From DASXMT01 sp035552655 (GTDB lineage Bacteria > Actinomycetota > Acidimicrobiia > Acidimicrobiales > RAAP-2), in NCBI GenBank assembly GCA_035552655.1, contig DASZLD010000088.1, positions 11,541 through 75,540 on the forward strand: a stretch of 64,000 nucleotides of DNA, in the 5' to 3' direction. The notes under the pieces were generated by a model, which was not told where the DNA came from, did no database searches, and saw only the letters and a list, made by a program, of their open reading frames with translations. Shown here piece by piece: positions 1 to 9,300 of the stretch. Both the position numbers and the translations under genes were made by a program. Numbering within the stretch: position 1 is the stretch's first letter; each line of letters begins with the position of its first letter.

Positions 1-169
1 CGTGGTGGTCGAGCCAACGGCCGCGCTCATCGTCCCGGCACCCCATGTCGGTGGGCGAGGGGTTCCATTGCTCTCGGACCCATCACGGTGAAGACGAACA
101 GTGCCACACGCGCATCGTAGGCGGCTCGCGCCCATCAGGCACATGACCACCTACTGGTAACGTTCGGGC

Positions 170-2023
170 GTGGAGCAGGCAGACCGGCGTCTTCCCCGAT
201 CGGAGCCCCGATCCGCAGCCGACGATCCGGGACGAACCTCCCGCCCACCACCCGAACGGGTCCTCTTTCGCGTGTCGGACCTGGCCCCCCTGCGACCTGA
301 CGTGGCCGGAGATCTCCCTGTGTATCGAGCCTGGCGTCGCCAACGGCAAGCCCAACGCCTGGCCGGCCAAACCGGCCGTACCGGAGCCGGACCCGGAGTG
401 GCCGTGCTCATGGTCATCGACGATCCCGAGCCCCTCTGGCTGCGCCGGTCCCTCCATTCGGTCCTGGTACAAACCGAGCCCCACTGGCGCCTGTCTCTGG
501 CCCTGTGCGGCGCTCCCTCGGCCGTGGTCGAGTCCGTGCTGTCCGAGGAGCTGTCCCACCTGAACGCGGCCCGGGTGAGCCGGGTGTCCACCGCGCCGGC
601 CACGCCGTTGGCCGAGGCCCTGGCCCTCGCCTTCGACGGCGCCGATGCACCCTTCGTGCTGGTGCTGGGCCAACACGACGAGCTGGCCCCCGACGCCTTG
701 GCCCTGCTGGGCCGGGCGGTGGCCGATGCTCCCCTGGCCTACGGAGACGAGGACCAGCTCGACGGGGTGGAGACGGCCTGGCGACCGGCGCTCAAGCCCG
801 ATTGGTCGCCCGACTTGCTGCTCTCGACGGCCTACCTGGGTCGGCCGCTTCTGGCCAACACGGCGTTGGTGCGCGAATCGGGCGGCATCAAGGCGGTGGA
901 CGACGGCGACTGGGAACACGACCTCATGTTGCGGATGACCGAGCGCACCGACCGGGTGGCGCACGTGGCCGAGGTTCTCTACGGCCGGCGGTCGGCATCC
1001 CAGGTAGACGGTGCACCCCCTGCTGCCCCCGAACTCCGAGTCGATGACAGGAACTCAGTACTGGGGGCTGGCGCCGTGACCGGGGCCACGGCCCGTCGCG
1101 GCGAGGTCGGGACGGTCGAAGCAGGACCGATGCAGGGCACCTGGCACTTCCGACGCTCTCCGCCCCCACGGACCTCGGTCAGCGCCATCGTGCCCTTTCG
1201 GGACGGTGCCGCCTTCCTCCGCACCTGCACCGACTCGGTCACCGCCACCACCGACGACGTCGACCTCCAGTTCGTCCTGGTGGACAACGGCTCCGTCGAG
1301 CCCGAGACCCTGAGCCTGCTCGAGCGTCTGGAGACCAGAGACGACGTGACCGTGGTCCACGACGACCGCTCGTTCAACTGGGCTGCCCTCAACAACGCCG
1401 CCGTCGAAGCGGCCCGGGGCGACGTGCTCCTCTTCCTCAACAACGACATCGAAGCCAGGCATCCGGGCTGGCTCGGCGTTCTCGCCGCCCAGGCCCTGCG
1501 ACCCGATGTGGCCGCGGTGGGCGCTCGCCTCCTCTACCCCGGCGGCCGGGTACAGCATTCCGGCGTGGTCATCGGGATCGGAGCGGCCGGCCACACGCTG
1601 GTCGGTCTGCCGGCCGACCAGCCCGGCTACCTGGGTCTCGCCGTACTCACCCGTGATTGCTCGGCGGTGACCGGGGCGTGCATGGCCAGCCGCCGGAACC
1701 TGTTCGAGGAGCTGGGAGGGTTCGACGAGGAACTGGGTATCGACACCAACGACATCGATTTCTGCCTGCGAGCTCGTCAGCAGGGCTACCGCGTGGTCTA
1801 CGAGCCCTTGGCCGAGCTGATCCACTACGAGTCGCCCAGCCGGGGGAAGACTGGTTCGGTGCCCGACATCCGCCGCTTCATGCTCCGCTGGGATGAGCAG
1901 ATCGAAACCGGTGATCCCTTTCTCAACCCCCATCTCACCCGGCTCGACGGGTCGTGTGCCCTTCGACGGCCCGAAGAAGAGGAGCAACTCCACCAGTGGC
2001 GACTGATCCTGCAAAGCGCATGA
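170..2023 (+). CDS. Two-domain GT2 family glycosyltransferase
   Basis: This 617-residue protein probably transfers sugars to a cell-surface polysaccharide from nucleotide-sugar donors. It has two GT-A modules. The first (about residues 75-260) contains the YGDEDQLDG and KPDWSPDLL motifs seen in O-antigen/rhamnan-type GT2 enzymes. The second (about 337-580) opens with VSAIVPFRDG, has an FLNNDIEA acidic metal/donor motif near residue 420, and DIDFCLRARQQGY near 529. No signal peptide or membrane segment is visible. The GTG at 170 is used as start; a downstream start is possible because the first 70 residues look unconserved. The stop overlaps the next gene by ATGA, so the two are probably translationally coupled. 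The acceptor is unknown. Confidence 0.85.
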   Translation: MEQADRRLPRSEPRSAADDPGRTSRPPPERVLFRVSDLAPLRPDVAGDLPVYRAWRRQRQAQRLAGQTGRTGAGPGVAVLMVIDDPEPLWLRRSLHSVLVQTEPHWRLSLALCGAPSAVVESVLSEELSHLNAARVSRVSTAPATPLAEALALAFDGADAPFVLVLGQHDELAPDALALLGRAVADAPLAYGDEDQLDGVETAWRPALKPDWSPDLLLSTAYLGRPLLANTALVRESGGIKAVDDGDWEHDLMLRMTERTDRVAHVAEVLYGRRSASQVDGAPPAAPELRVDDRNSVLGAGAVTGATARRGEVGTVEAGPMQGTWHFRRSPPPRTSVSAIVPFRDGAAFLRTCTDSVTATTDDVDLQFVLVDNGSVEPETLSLLERLETRDDVTVVHDDRSFNWAALNNAAVEAARGDVLLFLNNDIEARHPGWLGVLAAQALRPDVAAVGARLLYPGGRVQHSGVVIGIGAAGHTLVGLPADQPGYLGLAVLTRDCSAVTGACMASRRNLFEELGGFDEELGIDTNDIDFCLRARQQGYRVVYEPLAELIHYESPSRGKTGSVPDIRRFMLRWDEQIETGDPFLNPHLTRLDGSCALRRPEEEEQLHQWRLILQSA

Positions 2024-2466
2024 CCCAACCCGGCGATGACACCGCGAAAGAGCCGCCAACCCCACCCCGGTTGCTCGAGCGCGCCCCCCGGGAACATCAG
2101 GCCATGTCCCCCATGCGTGAGAGCACCGATCTGGCCGCCTTACACCGCCTGTGGGCGGACCTCCACGGGGCCGGGGCCACCGAGGGAGCCCAGGGGCCGG
2201 CGGGCCGCGGTCTCCGCGGCAAGGTGGTCAGGCAGATCGGTTCGGTCGCAGCCGACGTCTCCGAACCGGCCCAGCGAGCGGACCGAGCCCTGATCGGCGC
2301 ACTCATCCGCACCAACGATGCCCTGGCCATCCGCTGTGACGAGCTGGGCTCGCGGGTGGTGGAGCTCGAGGATCTGTTGCGGGAAGTGGTGTCGGTGGTC
2401 GGCGACGATCTGGTACAGGTGCGGGCCGCGCTCCAGAGCGCCACGTCTCCGCCCACGGATGGCTGA
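2020..2466 (+). CDS. Small helical/coiled-coil protein between glycosyltransferases
   Basis: A 148-residue protein I do not recognise. The ATG at 2020 overlaps the upstream TGA (ATGA), which is why this start was chosen. The first 40 residues are Pro/charged and probably disordered. From about residue 75 to 140 the sequence is heptad-like (for example AIRCDELGSRVVELEDLLREV), suggesting a coiled coil. It has no signal peptide and no transmembrane segment. Its last codons overlap the next glycosyltransferase by 8 bp. Position and coupling suggest an accessory or oligomerisation subunit for surface-glycan assembly; that role is inferred from context only. Confidence 0.6.
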   Translation: MTQPGDDTAKEPPTPPRLLERAPREHQAMSPMRESTDLAALHRLWADLHGAGATEGAQGPAGRGLRGKVVRQIGSVAADVSEPAQRADRALIGALIRTNDALAIRCDELGSRVVELEDLLREVVSVVGDDLVQVRAALQSATSPPTDG

Positions 2467-3511
2467 GCCGTTGCCCGACGGTCGGGTGCTGCTGTTGAGC
2501 TCGACCTGGGGCGGGGCCGAGACCGAGCGGTCGTTCGTCATGCGCGGCCTGGCCGGCGCCACCTCCCGCCGTCGGGTCGTCGACGTCGTCACTCCCGGAC
2601 CCCAGCGGACGCCTCGGCCCGACGGTCTCTTCGACGTCCACCAGATCGGCACGGCGCTCCCGGGCTCGAGCACCTGGCCCCTCCCCGCCGATGCTCGCTG
2701 GCCGGACGTGCCCCCACCCACCCTGGTGCTCCTCCACGCCGACGATGCCGGTGCGGTGGCCCTGGCCCGGGAATTCGCGGCCGGCGCACCGGTGGTGGCG
2801 CTGGCCGGGTCGGCGAACCGGGTGCCCCAGGCCGACGCCCTCATCACCGTCACTCCCGAGCGACGTGAAGCGGTGGCCGATGCCAATCCCGAGGTGGCCT
2901 CGCACATCTACGACACCGGGCTCCACGTCCCGGTCAATCCGTTCGTCACCAATCGCCCGCATTCCGGTGTCGGCTTCGTCGACTACCTGCTGGTGCTCAC
3001 CGATCGGGCCGGCGCCGCGGGCGGCGACGGCGCCGACCCGACGCCATGGGTGGCCTGGTTGGCCGCCCGTTTTCCCCGGCAGCACACGATGGTCATCGAG
3101 GACGGCGTGGCCACCGTGTGGCAATGGCGATCCCGTCGAGGGTCCATCGACGTGGAGACCCGCACCGACCTGTGGCGCCTGTTCGCCCATGCCCGGGCGG
3201 TCATCGATCTCCGACCGGGCCCCTTTGTGGCCCGGGAGTGCGTCGAAGCCCTCCGGGTGGGGACTCCCATCATCGCCCCGGCCGGATCGATCGGGGCCGA
3301 GCACGGCGCAGCCGGAGGCGGCATCGGGTTCACCACCGTGGACGAGCTGTTGCACGCCGTCGCCTCGCTGGAGGACAAGGCGGTGCGGGACGAGCTCGGT
3401 CACCAGGGCCGGATCATGGCCGAGGAACGATACGGCCATCCCGATCAGCTGGTGGACCGGATGGCCCACATCGTGGCCGCCGTCGAACAGGCGGGGCCGC
3501 GGAGCCGTTAG
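2459..3511 (+). CDS. Glycosyltransferase-like protein (GT-B, family 4-like)
   Basis: A 350-residue protein from the ATG at 2459, which overlaps the preceding gene by 8 bp; a longer in-frame extension upstream would cover that gene and was rejected. The N-terminal half starts with a beta-strand-like RVLLLSSTWGG segment as in GT-B enzymes. The C-terminal half has ECVEALRVGTPIIAPAGSIG followed by a terminal helix ending in EERYGHPDQLVDRM, the usual donor-binding half of group-1 glycosyltransferases. The canonical E-x7-E motif is weak, so donor specificity cannot be read. It closes a three-gene coupled cluster and converges on ppx with only 19 bp between them. Confidence 0.65.
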   Translation: MAEPLPDGRVLLLSSTWGGAETERSFVMRGLAGATSRRRVVDVVTPGPQRTPRPDGLFDVHQIGTALPGSSTWPLPADARWPDVPPPTLVLLHADDAGAVALAREFAAGAPVVALAGSANRVPQADALITVTPERREAVADANPEVASHIYDTGLHVPVNPFVTNRPHSGVGFVDYLLVLTDRAGAAGGDGADPTPWVAWLAARFPRQHTMVIEDGVATVWQWRSRRGSIDVETRTDLWRLFAHARAVIDLRPGPFVARECVEALRVGTPIIAPAGSIGAEHGAAGGGIGFTTVDELLHAVASLEDKAVRDELGHQGRIMAEERYGHPDQLVDRMAHIVAAVEQAGPRSR

Positions 3512-3530
3512 GGCCCGTCGCCACCGTGGC

Positions 3531-4454
3531 TCAGAGCTGGGAGGCCACCAGACCGTCGAGGATGTCTGACTCGGAGACCAGGCACTGGTCGAAACCGAAT
3601 CGGGCCATGACCGCGTCCAGCATCAACGCCCCCCCGACGATCACGTCGGCCCGGCCCGGCTCCATGCCCGGGCGATGCAGTCTCGCCTCGGTGTCCTCAC
3701 CGGCCAGGCGATGGAACCACTCCTTGGCCTGCGCGGCGGTCAGCACGGCGTGATGGACGCGGTCCCTGTCGTACTCGGCCACCTCGTGCTGCAGGGCGGC
3801 GATGGTGGAGACAGTGCCGGCCAGGCCGACCAACCGGTTGGCCTGGGCAAAGCGGGGATGGGCCGCGGCGGCACCGTCCAGCGCCTCGGTGACCACGGCC
3901 TGGGCCGCGGCCAGCTCGTCTGCGGTCGGAGGATCATGGTGCAAGAAGCGCTCCAGGATGCGGACGCATCCCAGCTGCAGCGAGACGGCGTCAAGGGCCG
4001 GATCGTCGGGGTCGGACCCGGCCACCAATTCAGTGGAGCCACCTCCGATGTCGAGAATGAGGAAGGGGCCCTCGGCGTCATCGAGGTCGGACAGCGCGCC
4101 GGCCAGCGAGAGCCGCCCCTCCTCGATCCCGGTCAACAGCTCGGGAGTCGCCCCCGAGGCCTCTGCCGCCCCAGTGAGGAACACGGTTCCGTTGGCTGCA
4201 TCTCGTACCGCCGATGTGGCCACCAGGCGAACCGACACCACGCCCAGGCGATCGAGGACGCCCCGGTACTCGCGGACAACGGCGAGGCACCGGTCGATGG
4301 CTTCGCCGGAAAGCTGCCCGGTGGCATCGACCCCCTCACCCAACCGGGTGATCCGCATGAGGCGCTCCAGGGGGTGACCGGACGGGTCCGCCACCAGCAA
4401 CCTGGTGGAGTTCGTCCCACAATCGATTGCCGCCACCGGTCCGTCGGAGCTCAT
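3531..4454 (-). CDS. ppx: Ppx/GppA family exopolyphosphatase
   Basis: A 307-residue member of the ASKHA-fold Ppx/GppA family, which hydrolyses inorganic polyphosphate and/or pppGpp. The phosphate-1 loop AIDCGTNSTRLLV is at residues 9-21, the SAVRDA segment at about 81-86, the ITGIEEGRLS-like loop at about 108-116 (here LTGIEEGRLS), and the second phosphate-binding loop DIGGGSTEL at 135-143. The length matches the short, single-module actinobacterial Ppx proteins that lack the C-terminal HD domain of E. coli Ppx. In mycobacteria the homologue follows eno-ftsB-DUF501; here four genes (SpoIID, hydrolase, DUF2505 and an opposite-strand gene) intervene. Polyphosphatase versus pppGppase activity cannot be decided from sequence. 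Confidence 0.9.
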   Translation of the reverse strand: MSSDGPVAAIDCGTNSTRLLVADPSGHPLERLMRITRLGEGVDATGQLSGEAIDRCLAVVREYRGVLDRLGVVSVRLVATSAVRDAANGTVFLTGAAEASGATPELLTGIEEGRLSLAGALSDLDDAEGPFLILDIGGGSTELVAGSDPDDPALDAVSLQLGCVRILERFLHHDPPTADELAAAQAVVTEALDGAAAAHPRFAQANRLVGLAGTVSTIAALQHEVAEYDRDRVHHAVLTAAQAKEWFHRLAGEDTEARLHRPGMEPGRADVIVGGALMLDAVMARFGFDQCLVSESDILDGLVASQL

Positions 4455-4529
4455 CCGGTCTTGCTATCACGCCTCGCGTGATGGCGGAAGTTGTGCTCGA
4501 CCGGACGGGCTCGGGCCGGGTGCCTTCGC

Positions 4530-4561
4530 TACAGTGTGGGCGCGGAGACAGGTCGTCTCCG
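4530..4561 (+). promoter_or_regulatory. Putative -10 element and leader hairpin before the 90-aa protein
   Basis: TACAGT at 4530-4535 fits the actinobacterial TANNNT -10 pattern. It is followed by a perfect 7-bp inverted repeat, CGGAGAC (4543-4549) and GTCTCCG (4555-4561), with a 5-nt loop. The hairpin ends 18 nt before the ATG and just upstream of an AGGGGG ribosome-binding site. It could modulate translation of the downstream gene. No convincing -35 element is seen, so promoter strength is unclear. Confidence 0.35.
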
Positions 4562-4578
4562 GTATCAGGGGGTTCCCG

Positions 4579-4851
4579 ATGAGTGCCACATTGATCGTCC
4601 GCCACACCGTTGCCGACTATGCCTCCTGGCGGAAGGTCTACGACTCGGTCGAGCCGTTGCGTGCTCAGTATGGTTGCACCGCGCAACGGGTCATGCATGT
4701 CCCCGGGGATCCCAACGACGTGGCTGGGACGCACGACTTTCCCACCGTCGCTCAAGCCCAGGGCTTCGCCGACGACCCGAAACTGCAGGCGGCCATGGAG
4801 AGTGCCGGCGTGACCGGTGCCCCTCGGATCGAAGTGTACGAGGACATCTGA
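4579..4851 (+). CDS. Small alpha/beta-barrel (antibiotic monooxygenase-like) protein
   Basis: A 90-residue protein. The ATG at 4579 is preceded by AGGGGG at suitable spacing, so the longer in-frame extension starting at 4405 (inside ppx on the other strand) was not used. The pattern ATLIVRHTVADYASWRKVYD followed by a C-terminal segment ending in GAPRIEVYEDI is typical of dimeric ferredoxin-like-fold proteins of the ABM/cyclase type, in which a small beta-sheet barrel binds an aromatic or lipid substrate. No catalytic residues can be assigned. It is a single gene lying between oppositely oriented ppx and DUF2505. Confidence 0.7.
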   Translation: MSATLIVRHTVADYASWRKVYDSVEPLRAQYGCTAQRVMHVPGDPNDVAGTHDFPTVAQAQGFADDPKLQAAMESAGVTGAPRIEVYEDI

Positions 4852-4894
4852 GCGGCACAGCTCGGGCCGGGTGGCCCGCCGATCACGCTCCTCG

Positions 4895-5374
4895 CTACAA
4901 CTGGTCGTCCACAGCCTGCGCCTCGATATCCAGCCGGCGGACCAACCCGGGCACGATCCGGCGCTCCGCCATGCGACCGATCCCCGGTACGGCCACGACC
5001 AGTTCGCCGTCGATGGTCCGGACGGTGGCCGCCCCGTCCGGGCCGAGCCCGAAGTCAGCCGCACCGTGCAGTTGCCGTGGGTTCTTCTCGGCCTCGAACC
5101 GGAGCTGGCCCGAGCCCCTCGACTGGTCGACCCGAACCTCTTGCACCCACGCCAGGCGGCCGGAACCGATCAAGCGCTGGGCAATGGGATCGAGGCTGCC
5201 CACGAACTCGTAGCGAAGGCGCACCACGGCCTCGTCGCCCTCCACCCCGTGCTCGAGCAGTTCGGGCCGGCTCAGGTCGGGAAGGTCGAGGCCGAGGTAG
5301 AAGTCGGGATCGGACAGGATGGCGACCACGGCCTCTGCCGACCCGTCGAAGCGGTGCTCAGTGTGGAAGCGCAC
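4895..5374 (-). CDS. DUF2505 (SRPBCC/START-like) protein
   Basis: About 159 residues from a GTG at 5374, giving the family-typical beginning RFHTEHRFDGSAEAVVAIL; the frame stays open upstream but that extension lacks conservation. The body has the alternating strand and long C-terminal helix of a Bet v1/START-like hydrophobic-pocket domain, ending with MAERRIVPGLVRRLDIEAQAVDDQL-type helix residues. DUF2505 is common in Actinobacteria, where its ligand is unknown. It lies downstream of an alpha/beta hydrolase on the same strand, with 123 bp between them, so co-transcription is possible but not shown. Confidence 0.7.
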   Translation of the reverse strand: MRFHTEHRFDGSAEAVVAILSDPDFYLGLDLPDLSRPELLEHGVEGDEAVVRLRYEFVGSLDPIAQRLIGSGRLAWVQEVRVDQSRGSGQLRFEAEKNPRQLHGAADFGLGPDGAATVRTIDGELVVAVPGIGRMAERRIVPGLVRRLDIEAQAVDDQL

Positions 5375-5497
5375 GGCCGGATCTTGGCATAGTCCGGCCC
5401 GCGGTCGGGGCTCAGAAAGCGACCACCCCCGCTGCAGCAGCGGGATACAGAGCGTTTCGACCGATTCGAGCACGGGGCCGGGCAGGCCTCGCGAGGG

Positions 5498-6286
5498 TCA
5501 CGATCGCAGCTCAGCCAACCACGTCTCCACCAGCGCGTTGAACTCGGCGGGTCGCTCCTGGTGGAGCCAGTGGCCGGCGCCCTCCCAGGCGACAACCTTC
5601 GACCGATCGTCGGTGTACAACGAGGCCTCGATGCCGGCGCGCGCCGGGTCGGCGTAGAAAGTCAGGACCGGGCAGGCACGGCGGGCCAGGTAGGGGGCGC
5701 TGTTCGCATAGAGGGTCAGACCCTTGACCTGACTGACCAAGGCCTGGCGCAGGACATGGTGGGGAACACCGGCGGCCCGCCGCAGCTGCCAGGTCCGCAG
5801 GGCGGGCGACCGGGCCGGAGCATCGAAGGCCAGCAGGATCTGCTGCACCACGGGAACGGGATCCATGGTGTCGAGAGCGGCGATGATGGGATCCATGCTC
5901 GTGCCCGTCTCGTCGGGCAAGAGGTAGGCGGGATCCACGCACACCAGGCCGGCCACACGGGCTGGATGCTCGACCGCCAGCGCGCTGACCACGATGCCCC
6001 CGAGCGAGTGGCCGAGTGCCACCACCCGTTCGATCTCCAGCGCGTCGAGCAGCCCGGCCAGGTCGACGGCAAAATCCAGGGCCGAGTAGCCGTGCTCCGG
6101 TGCGGTCGAACGCCCGTGACCGCGGAGGTCGACGGCGATGACCCGGTGGTCGGCGGCGAAATGCGGGAGCTGCCAGCTCCAGTCGTGCGAATCGCACGTG
6201 TACCCGTGGACGAAGAGCAAGGGCGGATCGCCGTCGCCTTCGTCGGTGAAGAACAGGCGGACGTCTCCGATGTCAGCGAAGGCCAC
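5498..6286 (-). CDS. Alpha/beta hydrolase
   Basis: A 262-residue cytosolic alpha/beta-hydrolase. The oxyanion-strand motif LLFVHGYT (residues 23-30) and nucleophile elbow GHSLGG with Ser94 are clear. A catalytic His is likely His239 in GAGHWLHQE, and the acid is probably the Asp in FYADPA around residue 210. The VDLRGHGRS motif (52-60) is shared with epoxide hydrolase, haloperoxidase and esterase subfamilies, so substrate cannot be named. It begins 16 bp after the SpoIID/repeat gene stops and may be read from the same transcript. Confidence 0.85.
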   Translation of the reverse strand: MAFADIGDVRLFFTDEGDGDPPLLFVHGYTCDSHDWSWQLPHFAADHRVIAVDLRGHGRSTAPEHGYSALDFAVDLAGLLDALEIERVVALGHSLGGIVVSALAVEHPARVAGLVCVDPAYLLPDETGTSMDPIIAALDTMDPVPVVQQILLAFDAPARSPALRTWQLRRAAGVPHHVLRQALVSQVKGLTLYANSAPYLARRACPVLTFYADPARAGIEASLYTDDRSKVVAWEGAGHWLHQERPAEFNALVETWLAELRS

Positions 6287-6302
6287 GGTCTCTCCGGCGC
6301 TG

Positions 6303-9300
6303 CTAGCGATCGGCCGGGGTGCCGGCGATGCCCACGATCGGCGCGTTCAGCGTCTGGCCTCCCATCGAGCCGAAGAACGGGGCATTGCCATGACCGAAGA
6401 CGCCGCCGTCAGAGGCCGCCTCGCGGTATCCCGTGCCGCCCGATGAGGCCATGATGCCGACGATGGGTGCACCCAGGACCTCGCCACCCTGAGAACCGAA
6501 GAACCCGGCGTCGCCAAAGGTGAAGATGCCGCCGTCGGCACCGACCAGCCAGTAGCCTCCGCCGTCGGGAGTGGCGGCCATGGCGACGATGGGCGAGTTC
6601 AGCGGCTTGCCCCCCTCGGAGCCGAAGAAGCCGGCGTCGCCGAAGGTGAAGATGCCGCCGTCCGAGGCCACCAGCCAGTAGCCCTTGCCGTCGGAGGTGG
6701 CGGCCATCGACACGATGGGCCTGTTCAGGGTCTGGCCGGCCTTGGACCCGGCATTGATGGCGTTCCCGAAGTTGTAGACCGCCCCGTCGGCGCCCACCTC
6801 CCAGTACCCCTTGCCGTCGGGGGTGGCGGCCATGGCCACGATGGGCGAGTTCAGCGGCTTGCCCCCCTCGGAACCGAAGAACCCGGCGTCGCCGAACGTG
6901 AAGATGCCCCCGTCCGAGGCCAACAGCCAGTAGCCCTTGCCGTCGGCGGTGGCGGCCACGGAAACGATGGGCGCGTTCAGGGTCTGGCCGGCCTTTGATC
7001 CGGCATTGATGGCGTCCCCGAAGTTGTAGACCGCACCGTTGGCGCCCACCTCCCAGTAGCCCTTGCCGTCGGGAGTGGTGGCCATGGCCACGATGGGCGC
7101 GCTGATGGTCTGGCCCCCGGTGGAGCCGAAGAACCCGGCGTCGCCGAAGGTGAAAATGCCGCCATCGGAAGCCAGCAGCCAGTAGCCCTTGCCGTCGGGG
7201 GAGGCAGCCATCGACACGATGGGCTTGTTCAGCGGCTTGCCCCCTTCGGAACCGAAGAAGCCGGCGTGGCCGAAGGTGAAGATGCCGCCATCGGAAGCCA
7301 CCAGCCAGTAGCCCCTGGTATCGGTGCTCGATGCCATGGCCACGACCGGGGCGTTGAGGGGCGTGCCCCCCATCGATCCGAGGAAGCTGGCGTCGCCGAA
7401 GGCGAAGATGCCGCCGTCGGCCGCCACCTCGCGATAACCCATGCCCGTCGGGCTGGCCGCCGCCCCCACCACGGGGGAGTTGAGCCGCTGGCCACCCTGG
7501 GAGCCGAAGAAGCCGGCGTCGCCGAAGGTGAAGATGCCGCCGTCGGCGGCGAAGAGCCAGTACCCATTGCCGTCGGGGGTGGCGGCCATGGCCACGATCG
7601 GCGAGTTCAGCGGTTGCCCGCCCTGGGAGCCGAAGAAGCCGGCGTCGCCGAAGGTGAAGATGCCGCCGTCCGAAGCCACCAGCCAGTAGCCCTTGCCGTC
7701 GGGGGTCGGGGTCATGGCCACGATGGGCTTGTTCAGGGGCTTGCCCCCTTCAGAGCCGAAGAAGCCGGCGTCGCCGAAGGCGAAGATGCCGCCGTCGGAA
7801 GCCACCTCCCAGTAGCCCTGATCGTCCGGTGTGGCCGCCATGGACACGATCGGCGCGTTCAGCGGCTTTCCTCCTTCGGAACCGAAGAAGCCGGCATCGC
7901 CGAAGGTGAAGATGCCGCCGTCCGAGGCCACCTCCCAGTAGCCCGCATTGGGGACGGTCGCCGTGGGCGCCACCCACACGGCCGCCGAGGCGAACACGGT
8001 CCCTCCCGGTCCGGAGGCGGCCACGATGAACAGGTAGGGGGCGATGCCCGCACCACCGTTGGCCGGGAGGGTCACCCCCACCGTCGCCCCGGCACCGGTA
8101 GCGCTGGTGGTGGTGACAGGCAGGCCGGGAATGCCCGGTTCGGACGCCACCGTGAAGCTGGTGGCGTTGGTCGAGGCGACCGACAGCGTCACCGGGCCTC
8201 CCCCGGTAGGCAAGATGGGCGGTGACGCAGTGAAGGACTGGACCACCGGCGGGGGCGCGTTGGTCAGCTGCTCGCCCGGGTAGTAAATGGACAGGATCTG
8301 GGGCCACGTCACCCCGGCCAGCGCACAGTTCTGGGAGCCCCAGGCGCTCATCACCCCGGGGAAGTTGGAGAGGCCCGACCCACAGGCCTCGTTGGTGTCG
8401 CCGGTCAACGTGGCCTGGTAGCTGGCTTCGACGATCTGGCCTCCGTTGGTCATGATCGTGTTCCAGGTGGCCAAGACGGCGGCGGTGGTGGAGGCAAAGG
8501 TCACACCGGGGACGTAGCGCTGGTAGTTGGTCGAGTCATCGACGTTGTAGCAGGCGCCGTTGAAGCTGCCCTGGCGGGGCCAGTTGTTCACGAAGAACCA
8601 GGCGTACGACTTGACGGCCATGGCTCCTGCGTCCAGGGAGTCCGGTGTCCAACTGGGGATCCATTCGCTGGCCAGTACGTTCTCGACGTAGGTCTGGAAG
8701 GGCACCTGGAACACCCCGATCTCGGTCCCCGGCACCGCTGCCCCGGTGGAGGTGTGCTGACCGAACTCGAGGACGTTGATGGTCGGTGGTGGTGCCGTGT
8801 TGGAGAAGTAACCGCCGCAGTTTCCCGAGGCCGAGGGAGTCGGCGTGGCGTTGGGGGCGGGTGTCTCCGAACCGGTTCCTCCTGAGGGGTTGTCGGGAGT
8901 GGTGGGCGTCGAACCGGTCCCGCCGGACGCGGTGGCGGGCGATCCCATGTCCCGGGACGTGTCGTGCCCGTTCAACATGATGGTCAGCGTGTCTCCGGAG
9001 GCGGCCGAGGTCACGCCGGTCAGTTGCCAGGTGCCGAGGCCCGGTGCCGAGGCGCTGACGGTTACCGGTCCGGTTCCGGCGTAGTCCAACGAGAAGGCGC
9101 CGGTCCCATCGGACGTCGCCACCTCGGTCCCGTCCACCTGGATCACCGCCCCCACCACCGGGGGTGGGTTGGCGGGCAGCGTGGTGACCCCGTCCACCGT
9201 CTGCTCTCCCGACACGTTGACCACCGTCCCCGAGAGCGACAGCGTCGACGAGGCGGCTCGGGCCGCGGGCGTGACCAGTGTGGACACGGCCACCGTCAGG

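Noticed and set aside
6306..7943. Evenly spaced repeats that could be mistaken for a CRISPR or satellite array
   Set aside because: The period is 126 bp with no spacers, the frame is open throughout, and the repeats encode a 42-residue protein motif inside the SpoIID gene.
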